Shown here piece by piece: positions 1 through 6,363 of a stretch of 11,092 nucleotides of DNA. The stretch's first letter is position 1; each line of letters begins with the position of its first letter. Origin of the DNA: Treponema sp. (lineage in GTDB: Bacteria > Spirochaetota > Spirochaetia > Treponematales > Breznakiellaceae); the NCBI GenBank assembly GCA_031278025.1, contig JAITLF010000182.1, forward strand, positions 1 through 11,092, given 5' to 3'. Both the position numbers and the translations under genes were made by a program. The notes below the pieces were generated by a model that ran no database searches, had not been told where the DNA came from, and saw nothing but the letters and a program-made list of their open reading frames with translations.

Positions 1-59
1 CCTTCTGCCCGTACACAAACCCAAACCAACGGCAAAATTTTCACCGCTTTATTCAGCGT

Positions 60-507
60 TCACACCAGCGCCGCCTTCCCTGTCCCAATCTTCCGCTTCC
101 CGTGGTCAAAACTTATGCCATCTTAATAACCACAGCCTTTTCACCGAACTTTCGACTCATGTCTACAATTAAATTACCAAATTGATTCGACAAGACATCA
201 CCGCGTAAAGACAAACCGACTTTCAAAGCAGTGTTTTCTAGACAATTCCAGGCAATCGCCACAAGAGCATCTATAGCCAGAGAAGAATACCAGTAACAGG
301 ACCAAACAACTCACAACGACCCTCAAAAAACGCCCCCAATATAGAACAGAGCAAAGACTTTCCAAAACACCGGGGACGGGACAGAAAGAAAACCTTGCCC
401 GAACCGGTAATCAACTGATGTATTCGGGCGGTTTTGTCCACATACAAGAAACTATCCTCCTGAATACCGACAAAACTCTGTATCCCTATAGACAATCTCC
501 GACCCAT
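60..507 (-). pseudogene. AAA-ATPase-like / PD-(D/E)XK (DUF1703-type) protein, decayed
   Basis: Three minus-strand reading-frame segments together match one protein of the AAA-ATPase-like family with a C-terminal nuclease-like domain; these are common, often multicopy, in gut anaerobes and their role is uncertain. Segment 1 (507-271) has the family N-terminus: IGIQSF, YVDKT, then SRPRCFGKSLL, the P-loop-like stretch. Segment 2 (about 300-113, another frame) carries LSLRGDVLSNQFGNLIVDM and EKAVVI, which fits the region just before the Walker-B-like IDEYD of intact members. Segment 3 (about 122-60) reads GISFDHGKRKIG, the usual extreme C-terminus. So there are at least two frame breaks, and most of the central and nuclease regions (several hundred residues in intact members) are missing. 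The start at 507 is chosen because AGAGG lies 3 bases upstream; an in-frame ATG at 540 is the alternative. It is downstream of rmlB on the same strand, and no function is expected. The family call comes from remembered motifs. Confidence 0.7.
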
Positions 508-575
508 AAACCTCTTAACCCTCGAATAGTACCCAAACACCCGGCAACAGGAAAAGGCAGGAATACTACAGCGGT

Positions 576-1670
576 CTATCGCGACTCGCCGTAGTTTTTC
601 TCTACCCAGCGCTGATACTCTCCACTACGGATACTATCGACCCATTGCGCATTAGCAAGATACCACGCCACCGTCTTAGAAAGACCTTCTGTAAAATCAA
701 CGCTTCGTTTCCAACAAAGCTCCCGTTTTATCTTGGAACAATCAACAGCATAACGACGATCATGGCCAAGCCGGTCTTTCACATAGGTAATAGAGGACTG
801 TACTTTCTCAACGTCAAGGCCGGTCTGCTCCGACACCACTCCTATCAGAAACTCAAGGAGCCTAATGTTCTCCCACTCGTTCTCGCCGCCTATGTTATAC
901 CGTTCACCAGACACGCCTTTCCGGATAACAGTCCAGACAGCGCTGTTATGGTCTTCCACAAAAAGCCAGTCCCGAATATTTTTACCATCGCCATAGACCG
1001 GCAGAGGCTTACCCCCCAGCATATTAAGAATCATCAAAGGAATGAACTTCTCGGGGAACTGGTAAGGGCCGTAATTGTTTGAACAGCTAGTCATAGTAAC
1101 CGGCAGCCCATACGTATGACCATAGGCCATTACTAAATGATCGCTCGCGGCCTTACTCGCCGAATAAGGCGAACGGGGATCATAGGGAGTGGACTCGGTA
1201 AAAAACCCGGCCTCCCCCAGAGAGCCATAGACTTCGTCAGTGCCGACATGATGGAACAGCACATCCTGCCGGAACCCGCAACCCGAACCTTCCTTCCATG
1301 CCGTACGGGCGGCATCAAGAAGGGTAAACGTCCCCACCACATTGGTTTTAACAAAGGCCTCAGGACCAAAGATAGAGCGATCTACATGACTTTCCGCCGC
1401 AAAATGGACCACCGTATCTATGCCGTACTTTACAAACAACGATTCTACCAAGGCACGGTCGCAAATATCCCCACGCTCAAAAAAATAGCGTTTGCCGCCA
1501 AACCGGGAATCAATATCGGCAAGACTTGCCGCATTACCGGCATACGTCAGGGCGTCTAAGTTAACAATACGACCGGTAAAATCCGGCGTCTTTTCCAGAA
1601 GAAAACGAATAAAATTACAACCTATGAAACCAGCGCCGCCGGTAACCAGAATGTTCTTCAAGGAACGCAA
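576..1670 (-). CDS. rmlB: dTDP-glucose 4,6-dehydratase RmlB
   Basis: RmlB converts dTDP-D-glucose to dTDP-4-keto-6-deoxy-D-glucose, the second step of dTDP-L-rhamnose synthesis, in the cytoplasm with bound NAD+. It is an extended short-chain dehydrogenase. The NAD-binding TGGAGFIG is at residues 10-17, AAESHVDRS follows near residue 92, the catalytic TDE is at 144-146 and YSASK (Tyr169, Lys173) completes the active site. NYGPYQFPEKFIP and IRDWLFVEDH are typical of RmlB. The length of 364 aa is slightly above the usual 340-360. No ATG is available near the start. Several in-frame TTG codons occur; the one at 1670 is chosen because AGAAGG lies 6 bases upstream. TTG at 1676 directly abuts that site, and TTG at 1661 would give the classic MKNILVTGG start but is 15 bases away. 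It is separated from rmlD by a decayed fragment, so it is last in the pathway string. Function is very secure; the start is less so. Confidence 0.95.
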   Translation of the reverse strand: MRSLKNILVTGGAGFIGCNFIRFLLEKTPDFTGRIVNLDALTYAGNAASLADIDSRFGGKRYFFERGDICDRALVESLFVKYGIDTVVHFAAESHVDRSIFGPEAFVKTNVVGTFTLLDAARTAWKEGSGCGFRQDVLFHHVGTDEVYGSLGEAGFFTESTPYDPRSPYSASKAASDHLVMAYGHTYGLPVTMTSCSNNYGPYQFPEKFIPLMILNMLGGKPLPVYGDGKNIRDWLFVEDHNSAVWTVIRKGVSGERYNIGGENEWENIRLLEFLIGVVSEQTGLDVEKVQSSITYVKDRLGHDRRYAVDCSKIKRELCWKRSVDFTEGLSKTVAWYLANAQWVDSIRSGEYQRWVEKNYGESR

Positions 1671-1891
1671 CAACAACCTTCTTTTTCGTGTATTACTTTA
1701 CCAACACGGTTAATGCGGCTCAACAGATTTTCGTTTTTCAGCCTGCCAAATACAGTACAGCAACAGCTTACGATCTTAGCGCAAAGAGTATCACGGGATT
1801 CAATCATCTGCATCCAGACTTCATCGCTGCCAATTATTCCATGATTAAACGCTTGGCGTGCGGTTCGCTCCACTTCAGTAAATATCAGCAT
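1658..1891 (-). pseudogene. Fragment of HI0074-type nucleotidyltransferase substrate-binding protein
   Basis: This 77-codon minus-strand ORF contains RQAFNHGIIGSDEVWMQMIE followed by SRDT. That matches the C-terminal half of the HI0074 family (REAF..G.I.DGE.W..M...RN.TSHTY), the helical partner of minimal nucleotidyltransferases in MNT/HEPN-like pairs. Intact members are about 130-145 aa, so roughly the N-terminal half is missing. The SHTYNE block normally found after the RN motif also appears to be deleted, since SRDT runs straight into LCAKIV. No nucleotidyltransferase partner gene is present beside it. The ORF runs slightly into the 5' end of rmlB, and its tail (EKEGCCCVP) looks non-native, being translation of the rmlB ribosome-binding site region. 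It is best read as a decayed leftover lodged between rmlD and rmlB. Family assignment is from motif memory only. Confidence 0.5.
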
Positions 1892-1916
1892 GATACCGGC
1901 TTACCACACCGGTCAG

Positions 1917-2903
1917 CTACGCCAAGGATTGCGAGCAACTTTCAAAGCGCGGCTTCCAGCGGGCATCACTCCTTGCCACATCATTCAACAAACCCTCTTC
2001 TTTCGCCATTGTTCGCAAATACCGCATCAGACTTTCGTCCCATGCCGGTATATCAACACCCAAAGCGCTCCGTATCTTAGCTTTATCCAGGACCGAATAC
2101 ATAGGCCGGGTTACTCTGGCGGGAAACCCAGCGCTGGAACAGGACCTGACAACACAATCCTTCTTAATAAGGCCAAGCCGCCGGCCCTGGCCGTAAATTT
2201 CCAGGGCAAAATCAAACCAGGTAATGCTTCCCTCATCAGTATAATGATAGATACCACAAGGAACCTGCCGGCCGTCCCGTTCCCCACTAACAACAGCGGC
2301 CAGGGTTTCCGCAAGATCCCCCGCCCAGGTAGGGTTGCCGCACTGGTCGTTCACTACCCTTACCTCGTCCCGTTCATTCATCAAGCGCAACATTGTATGG
2401 ACAAAATTACCGCCATGCCTGCCGTAAAGCCAAGCGGTACGGACAATATAGGACCGGGAGTTGTTTTCCAAAACCGCCCGCTCCCCATCCCGCTTTGTAA
2501 GACCGTAAACACCAACAGGGCCGGTTTCATCGGTCTCCCGGTACGGGCGGCGGCTTCCACCTTCCCAGACACCCTTACCGTCAAACACATAATCAGTAGA
2601 TATATGAATAAGCCGGGCGCCCATGCCTTGAGCGATCCGGGCAATATTACCAGGACCTTCGGTATTAAGACGGCGGCAAAAGTCCCGATCATCCTCGGCC
2701 TTGTCAACAGCGGTATAGGCGGCGCAGTTAACAATCCAAGTTATGGGTTCCGCCCGCCCCCGGCTTTCGACAAAAGACACAAGAGCCGAAGAATCAACAA
2801 TATCAACCTCACGATCGGTACCAATAAAAGGAATACCCCGTTTCTCCAGAATCAAGGAGAACTCGGCTCCAAGCATACCCTTATTGCCAATCAGCCAAAG
2901 CAC
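1917..2903 (-). CDS. rmlD: dTDP-4-dehydrorhamnose reductase RmlD
   Basis: RmlD reduces dTDP-4-keto-L-rhamnose to dTDP-L-rhamnose with NAD(P)H, the last step of the pathway. From the GTG start the protein is 328 aa. The Rossmann motif IGNKGMLG is at residues 5-12, NCAAYTAVDKAE follows at 59-70, HISTDYVFDG at 100-109, and the catalytic YGLTK (Tyr133, Lys137) is intact. GNPTWAGDLA and IYHYTDEGSITWFDFA are typical C-terminal substrate-domain blocks. The GTG at 2903 is chosen because the family begins at about this point. The frame stays open to 2957, but those 18 residues lie inside rmlC and resemble nothing. The start therefore overlaps the end of rmlC by 13 bp, suggesting translational coupling. 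The family usually ends near the MRYLRTMAKEEG block; here about 24 further residues of unlike character run on to the stop, possibly a gene-end read into decayed DNA. Confidence 0.93.
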   Translation of the reverse strand: MLWLIGNKGMLGAEFSLILEKRGIPFIGTDREVDIVDSSALVSFVESRGRAEPITWIVNCAAYTAVDKAEDDRDFCRRLNTEGPGNIARIAQGMGARLIHISTDYVFDGKGVWEGGSRRPYRETDETGPVGVYGLTKRDGERAVLENNSRSYIVRTAWLYGRHGGNFVHTMLRLMNERDEVRVVNDQCGNPTWAGDLAETLAAVVSGERDGRQVPCGIYHYTDEGSITWFDFALEIYGQGRRLGLIKKDCVVRSCSSAGFPARVTRPMYSVLDKAKIRSALGVDIPAWDESLMRYLRTMAKEEGLLNDVARSDARWKPRFESCSQSLA

Positions 2904-3424
2904 GGCAGTTTCTTGTCCTTTTCGGAAAGGATATAATCGATCTGCAAGCCGGGCCAAACAACACCAACCGCAGGATCATTCCAAATTATTCCGCCTTCAT
3001 CTTCGGGATAATAAAAATCGGTACACTTGTACGCAAAAACCGCAGATTCACTCAACACCAGAAATCCATGCGCAAAACCAGGAGATATATAAAACTGATT
3101 CTGTTTTTCTCCGCTTAAAACAAGGCCGTGCCATTTACCCAAAGTAGAAGAGCCAGGACGCATATCCACAGCGACATCAAAAACTTCACCGGCTATGACC
3201 CGGACCAACTTACCCTGGGGGCGGGTCTTCTGAAAATGAAGCCCCCGAAGCACGCCCCGGACCGAAAGGGACTGATTGTCTTGAACAAAGTCCATAGTCA
3301 GTCCGGCGGCGTCAAAATCCCGCAGGGAATAGGATTCAAAAAAATAACCCCGGCTGTCGCCAAAAATCTTAGGACGTATCTCATAGAGCCCCTCTATAGG
3401 GCACGGCTCAACAACAATAGGCAC
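2891..3424 (-). CDS. rmlC: dTDP-4-dehydrorhamnose 3,5-epimerase RmlC
   Basis: RmlC epimerises C3 and C5 of dTDP-4-keto-6-deoxy-glucose to give dTDP-4-keto-L-rhamnose, acting as a cytoplasmic cupin dimer. The 177-aa length is normal. Key residues are visible: FGDSRGYFFESYS near residues 21-33, QDNQSLS at 48-54, RGLHFQ with the catalytic base His63, Lys72 in GKLVRV, FAHGFLVLSE with His119, the catalytic Tyr132 in FAYKCTDFY, and Asp170 near the C-terminus. The start codon is GTG at 3424, preceded by GGGAG about 7 bases upstream. It follows rmlA by only 36 bp and overlaps rmlD, so the three are almost certainly one transcript. No damage is seen. Confidence 0.96.
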   Translation of the reverse strand: MPIVVEPCPIEGLYEIRPKIFGDSRGYFFESYSLRDFDAAGLTMDFVQDNQSLSVRGVLRGLHFQKTRPQGKLVRVIAGEVFDVAVDMRPGSSTLGKWHGLVLSGEKQNQFYISPGFAHGFLVLSESAVFAYKCTDFYYPEDEGGIIWNDPAVGVVWPGLQIDYILSEKDKKLPCFG

Positions 3425-3460
3425 CGGAACGCTCCCAAAAACAGCGCACTGCGATATTCA

Positions 3461-4339
3461 TCAATAATATTCACCAGCGACATATTTAAGATATTCGCCG
3501 TATTCAGTCTTATAGGATGCGGCCAGCTTCAAAAGATCGTCCCCGGAAATCCAGCCGTTGGAAAACGCGATCTCTTCGATACAGGAAACGTACATTCCCT
3601 GGCGCTTTTGTATGGTCGCAATAAAATTAGCGGCTTCAAGAAGGCCGTCAAAAGTCCCGGTATCGAGCCACGCCATGCCCCGGCCCAGCACCTCCACAGA
3701 AAGACGCCCTCTTTCCAGATACGCATTATTCACCGAAGTAATTTCAATCTCGCCACGAGCGGAGGGCTTTATGCTTTTAGCAATCGCCGCAACATCGCCG
3801 TCATAAAAATAAAGACCGGGCACCGCATAATGAGATTTAGGACAGGCGGGCTTTTCTTCAATAGAAAGAGCCTTGCCCTGAGCGTCAAATTCCACCACGC
3901 CGTACGCGGCAGGGTCTTTGACAAAATAACCAAAGATAGCGCCGCCCCCATCGCGCCCTATCCGGGCGGCGGCGTTCTTCAACGTCAGACTAAAGCTGCG
4001 GCCATAGAACACATTATCACCCAAAACAAGGGCGCAGGTATCGCCGCCAATGAAGGCGTCGCCCAAAACAAAGGCATCGGCCAAACCACGGGGGCTTTCC
4101 TGAACCTGATACGAAAACCGCATGCCCAGCCAGTCTCCGGACCCAAAGAGGTCTTGAAACAAGGGAAGGTCCCGGGGAGTAGAAATAACAAGGACTTCCC
4201 GTATCCCCGCCAGCATTAGTACCGACAGAGGATAGTAGATCATAGGTTTGTCGTACAAGGGAAGTATCTGCTTGGAAACCGCCCGCGTTACAGGGTAAAG
4301 CCGGGTTCCTGACCCGCCGGCAAGGATTATACCTTTCAT
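3461..4339 (-). CDS. rmlA: Glucose-1-phosphate thymidylyltransferase RmlA
   Basis: RmlA joins glucose-1-phosphate and dTTP to make dTDP-glucose, the committed and normally dTDP-rhamnose-inhibited first step. The 292-aa length is exactly usual. The nucleotide-binding signature [13 protein letters not shown] is at residues 6-18, with the SKQ lysine at 23 and [18 protein letters not shown] directly after it. LGDN with the metal-binding Asp108 is at 106-109, SIEEKP at 159-164, [10 protein letters not shown] at 199-208, and [13 protein letters not shown] with the second metal-binding Asp226 at 224-236. The ATG start overlaps the vanZ-like stop as ATGA (4 bp), a mark of translational coupling. It heads the rml part of the operon. 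All catalytic residues look intact. Confidence 0.97.
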   Translation of the reverse strand: MKGIILAGGSGTRLYPVTRAVSKQILPLYDKPMIYYPLSVLMLAGIREVLVISTPRDLPLFQDLFGSGDWLGMRFSYQVQESPRGLADAFVLGDAFIGGDTCALVLGDNVFYGRSFSLTLKNAAARIGRDGGGAIFGYFVKDPAAYGVVEFDAQGKALSIEEKPACPKSHYAVPGLYFYDGDVAAIAKSIKPSARGEIEITSVNNAYLERGRLSVEVLGRGMAWLDTGTFDGLLEAANFIATIQKRQGMYVSCIEEIAFSNGWISGDDLLKLAASYKTEYGEYLKYVAGEYY

Positions 4340-4797
4340 GCCGCTTCCCCAAGCAGATCCTTAATTTTATTTAAGAGGCAACTATTTACCCGCATCATTA
4401 CCGCCGCCCCAAAGACAGCGCCCAGGGTATCCGCAACCCAATCCCAGACATCACAGTCCCGGGCAGGGGTAAAATACTGATGAATTTCATCCACCACGCC
4501 ATAGATTGAAGCGAGAACCGCCGCCGCCAGAAAGGCCAGAAAAGGCCGCGACTGCCAAAACGCCGAAGAAATCCAGCCGCCCACAGCCGCCGCCAGCGCA
4601 AGATACGCAACAAGATGCTGAAACTTATCAAATCCCAGAATCCCCTTAGGCTGAGGAAGCGTACTCTGAGATGAAAGAACCCATATTCCTCCGGCAATAA
4701 TCAAAGCGGGAAGACGGATAATTACTTTACTATTCAACATCGGGGGATAAGCAAATTTGGCTAAAGCCGGAGCGCCGGAAACCCTGTGAGGTTTCAT
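4336..4797 (-). CDS. VanZ-like family membrane protein
   Basis: This is a 153-aa integral membrane protein with about four hydrophobic segments (roughly residues 26-43, 60-80, 85-102 and 118-135). The VanZ-family signature is present: [12 protein letters not shown] at 57-68 and [20 protein letters not shown] followed by VADTLGA at 101-127. Family members relate to VanZ of teicoplanin resistance, but most chromosomal ones have no established activity; an envelope or cell-surface role is usual speculation. It is the first gene of the minus-strand string and overlaps rmlA by 4 bp, so it is co-translated with the dTDP-rhamnose pathway and may help with surface glycan assembly (inference). Neither possible ATG (4797 or 4740) has a good ribosome-binding site. 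The first 19 residues lack hydrophobicity, so the shorter version starting at [10 protein letters not shown] is equally possible. Confidence 0.85.
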   Translation of the reverse strand: MKPHRVSGAPALAKFAYPPMLNSKVIIRLPALIIAGGIWVLSSQSTLPQPKGILGFDKFQHLVAYLALAAAVGGWISSAFWQSRPFLAFLAAAVLASIYGVVDEIHQYFTPARDCDVWDWVADTLGAVFGAAVMMRVNSCLLNKIKDLLGEAA

Positions 4798-4849
4798 GGC
4801 TTTTTACGCTACTAAACGCGGGCAAATTTTTAGAAAAACCCTTCCCGCT

Positions 4850-4863
4850 ATGGTTACAACCAT
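4850..4863. repeat. Operator-like inverted repeat, copy 1 (ATGGTTACAACCAT)
   Basis: This is a near-perfect 14-bp dyad with 6-bp arms around AC. A second version, ATGGTTAGCACCAT, lies at 4987-5000 and differs at only the two central-right bases. Both are in the divergent promoter region, which suggests a dimeric regulator, but no regulator gene is in the window. Confidence 0.4.
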
Positions 4864-4986
4864 GCAAGGGTAAATTTTTTCCGTTACCTATCACCCTGCG
4901 GGGAAATAGGGCCGCGCTGTCTAATACGGGAATCCCGCCGCCGCCGAAACAGGCTTGCCGGATCCGCAGCCCAAAGGCCGCTTGTT

Positions 4987-5000
4987 ATGGTTAGCACCAT
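4987..5000. repeat. Operator-like inverted repeat, copy 2 (ATGGTTAGCACCAT)
   Basis: This copy has 5-bp arms (ATGGT/ACCAT) and shares 12 of 14 bases with copy 1. The two centres are 137 bp apart, about 13 helical turns, which would allow looping between the two divergent promoters (inference). Confidence 0.4.
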
Positions 5001-5037
5001 ATCATATTGCCAAACGAATGGCAAGAGATTTTCAGGC

Positions 5038-5067
5038 AAGTTGTTCAAATTTTGAACAACTTTTTTT
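5038..5067 (+). terminator. Perfect 25-bp palindrome followed by a T run
   Basis: Two 12-base arms (AAGTTGTTCAAA and its exact complement) flank a single T at 5050, and the right arm runs into further Ts up to 5067. As RNA this is a 9-bp stem with a 7-base loop and a U tail, the form of an intrinsic terminator on the plus strand, although AT-rich. No plus-strand gene precedes it, as vanZ diverges. It could therefore be an attenuator in the uppP leader, the end of a small RNA, or a protein-binding operator. The U tail argues for termination. Confidence 0.45.
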
Positions 5068-5142
5068 ATCCGGCCCTTTTCTTCTCACCCGGAGTATCCG
5101 CATTCCCTTGCATTGCGGGGACGATCCGGGTATGGTCTGAAT

Positions 5143-5988
5143 ATGAAAATTTTTGAGGCCGTCATCCTGGGGGCAATCCAGGGTATAACCGAGTTCCTGC
5201 CGGTGAGCAGTTCCGGCCATCTGGTCCTGGTACAGCGGCTTTTTAAGATTTCCGGGCCGGCGCTGTTCTTCGATACTATGGTCCATGCGGGGACTCTGGC
5301 GGCGGTGTTTGTCGTGTTATGGAAAGATATTTGGGGTATCCTGCGCAGGCCCCTTCAGCCGATGACGGGCTTCCTCATTTTGGCCACGATTCCCACCGTC
5401 GCGGCCGCACTGATCTTTAATGACAGCATAGAACGGGCTTTTTCATCCGGAGGCTTGCTGGGGTTCGCATTTCTGTTCACCGCGGCGGCTCTCCTTGTCT
5501 CGTGGCGCTTGTCCGGGCGGCCCGGCAAGACGGACCGGATAGCGGCGGGGAGGCCGGATGAGGTCCTGCCGGCGGGGAATATGGGCTGGGTTGATGCCCT
5601 GGCCATCGGGGTCTGCCAGGCGGCTGCCGTGGTTCCCGGAGTTTCCCGTTCGGGGTTGACCCTTTCGGGGGCTCTTTCCCGGAGACTGAACCGGGACCTT
5701 GCGGCGCGGTTCTCCTTCCTCCTGTCCATCCCGGCCATACTGGGCGCGCTGGTATTGCAACTCAAGGACCTGGCAGGCGGGGATGCCGGGACTGCTTCCG
5801 AAGCGGGCGGTATAGGCGCGGGGGCCGTGGCTGCGGGGACCCTCACCGCGGCCATCGTTGGGTTCTTTGCGGTAAAATTCATGCTGAAAATAGTACGCGA
5901 GCGGTCGTTATGGGGATTCGCTGTCTATGTGGCGGTCCTGGGCGCGCTGGTCTTAACGGATCAGGGGGCGACCCGCTTCTTTTTTTAA
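5143..5988 (+). CDS. uppP: Undecaprenyl-diphosphatase UppP (BacA family)
   Basis: UppP removes one phosphate from undecaprenyl diphosphate at the membrane, regenerating the lipid carrier for peptidoglycan and surface glycan assembly; overproduction gives bacitracin resistance in other bacteria. The 281-aa length is usual. Both family signatures are present: QGITEFLPVSSSGHL at 13-27, with catalytic Glu17 and His26, and PGVSRSG at 165-171, with catalytic Arg169. The protein is strongly hydrophobic with about eight membrane segments. A polar loop near 123-145 and an Ala/Gly-rich stretch near 211-232 are a little variable. The ATG at 5143 is chosen because the family begins MxxxEAxxLGxxQGxTEFLP; an open TTG frame from 5113 adds nothing recognisable. 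The ribosome-binding site is weak (GGG about 12 bases upstream). It is divergent from the rml string, a sensible neighbour since rhamnose-containing glycans also use the undecaprenyl carrier. Confidence 0.96.
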   Translation: MKIFEAVILGAIQGITEFLPVSSSGHLVLVQRLFKISGPALFFDTMVHAGTLAAVFVVLWKDIWGILRRPLQPMTGFLILATIPTVAAALIFNDSIERAFSSGGLLGFAFLFTAAALLVSWRLSGRPGKTDRIAAGRPDEVLPAGNMGWVDALAIGVCQAAAVVPGVSRSGLTLSGALSRRLNRDLAARFSFLLSIPAILGALVLQLKDLAGGDAGTASEAGGIGAGAVAAGTLTAAIVGFFAVKFMLKIVRERSLWGFAVYVAVLGALVLTDQGATRFFF

Positions 5989-5989
5989 T

Positions 5990-6024
5990 AGCGGGGGCCG
6001 GCCTTGCCCCCCGGCGCCCCCGCT
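5990..6024 (+). terminator. GC-rich hairpin after uppP
   Basis: AGCGGGGGC at the left pairs with GCCCCCGCT at the right, with CGG/CCGG extending the stem across a small bulge. The structure starts two bases after the uppP stop. There is no T run after it, so it would act as a rho-type or processing hairpin rather than a classic intrinsic terminator. Confidence 0.5.
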
Positions 6025-6061
6025 AAGGGGGCTTGTCCCCAGCGGCCCGGCGCCTGCCTGA

Positions 6062-6082
6062 GTTACCGGCGGGAGCGGTAAC
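6062..6082. repeat. Perfect 7-bp inverted repeat
   Basis: GTTACCG at 6062-6068 and CGGTAAC at 6076-6082 enclose a 7-base loop. It lies between the uppP hairpin and the 21-bp repeat array. Its role is unknown. Confidence 0.4.
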
Positions 6083-6083
6083 C

Positions 6084-6208
6084 GTTTCCCAGCCGGCTGG
6101 AAAAGTTTTATAACCGGTTAAAAAAGTTCTATAACCGGTTAAAAAAGTTTTATAACCAGTTAAAAAAGTTTTATAACCGGCTGGAAAGTTCCAGGCCGGG
6201 TCTGGCAA
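6084..6208. repeat. Array of about six 21-bp palindromic repeats
   Basis: Units begin with GTT at 6084, 6105, 6126, 6147, 6168 and 6188. The four central ones read GTTTTATAACCGGTTAAAAA-like with few changes, and the outer ones are diverged. The spacing is 21 bp, except 20 bp for the fifth. Each unit centres on a 10-bp dyad: TAACCGGTTA in units 2 and 3, TAACCAGTTA in unit 4, TAACCGGCTG in unit 5, and CAGCCGGCTG in unit 1, again a perfect palindrome with both arms changed together. Read on the minus strand the units encode a heptapeptide repeat (GYKTFLT), but no credible gene goes with it. It ends about 75 bp before the NrdR-type boxes of nrdJ. Confidence 0.75.
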
Positions 6209-6246
6209 CGCCGGAGGAGCCTCCCATAAAGGGTACGCGCTATGCG

Positions 6247-6261
6247 CCCGGCCCTGCCGGG
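6247..6261. repeat. Short hairpin CCCGGC-CCT-GCCGGG
   Basis: This is a perfect 6-bp stem with a 3-base loop, 23 bp before the first NrdR-type box. It could close off transcription coming from uppP or be incidental in GC-rich DNA. Confidence 0.3.
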
Positions 6262-6283
6262 AGTTATGGAACGGCTTGCAATC

Positions 6284-6330
6284 CCCCTGTATATAGTGTA
6301 CCTTCTTCAACACAACACTACCTGTAGGGT
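6284..6330 (+). promoter_or_regulatory. Tandem NrdR-type boxes upstream of nrdJ
   Basis: Box 1 (6284-6299) reads CCCCTGTATATAGTGT, and box 2 (6315-6330) reads ACACTACCTGTAGGGT. Against the NrdR-box consensus as I remember it (acaCwAtATaTwGtgt) they match at about 13 and 12 of 16 positions, and box 2 is itself a near-perfect dyad. The boxes repeat every 31 bp (15 bp between them), which is the standard NrdR arrangement of two boxes three helical turns apart. A TATAGT at 6292-6297 inside box 1 could be the -10 element, so bound NrdR (ATP/dATP-sensing repressor) would block nrdJ transcription. No nrdR gene lies in the window. Confidence 0.7.
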
Positions 6331-6333
6331 AAC

Positions 6334-6363
6334 ATGAGCGAGCATGAGCGAGCATGAGCGAGC
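6334..6363 (+). repeat. Three tandem copies of ATGAGCGAGC
   Basis: Exact 10-bp units lie at 6334, 6344 and 6354. The last runs into the palindrome GAGCTAGCTC. They sit between the NrdR-type boxes and the ribosome-binding site of nrdJ. Each unit offers an ATG, and the one at 6344 is in frame with nrdJ, but none has a ribosome-binding site. Confidence 0.7.

Larger units (their letters stand above)
4798..5142. promoter_or_regulatory. Divergent intergenic region with several inverted repeats (vanZ/uppP)
   Basis: There is no convincing gene here. The region must hold the promoters for the vanZ-rml string (minus) and uppP (plus), but I see no strong consensus promoter. A weak minus-strand candidate is TTGTAA (about 4858-4853) with TCTAAA 19 bases further. 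Structure is plentiful: ATGGTTACAACCAT at 4850-4863; a mismatched hairpin CCTAT..CCC/GGG..ATAGG at 4887-4910; CGGGA/TCCCG at 4927-4937; ATGGTTAGCACCAT at 4987-5000; TTGCCA/TGGCAA at 5007-5024; and the 25-bp palindrome at 5038-5062, listed separately. Such a string of dyads fits operators or a structured leader RNA ahead of uppP. Confidence 0.6.

Noticed and set aside
1890..2936. Plus-strand ORF of 348 codons opposite rmlD
   Set aside because: It is antisense to a secure gene, has no start signal and no domain.
3128..4219. Plus-strand ORF of 363 codons opposite rmlA/rmlC
   Set aside because: It is antisense to two secure genes and has a composition typical of shadow frames.
6084..6208. CRISPR array
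   Set aside because: Units are directly adjacent at 21 bp with no spacers between them, and no cas genes are present.
6023..6355. Minus-strand ORF encoding a GYKTFLT heptapeptide repeat
   Set aside because: The period of 21 bp automatically gives a heptapeptide repeat in an open frame. There is no ribosome-binding site and no domain, and it covers the nrdJ operator region; the DNA symmetry explains the pattern better.
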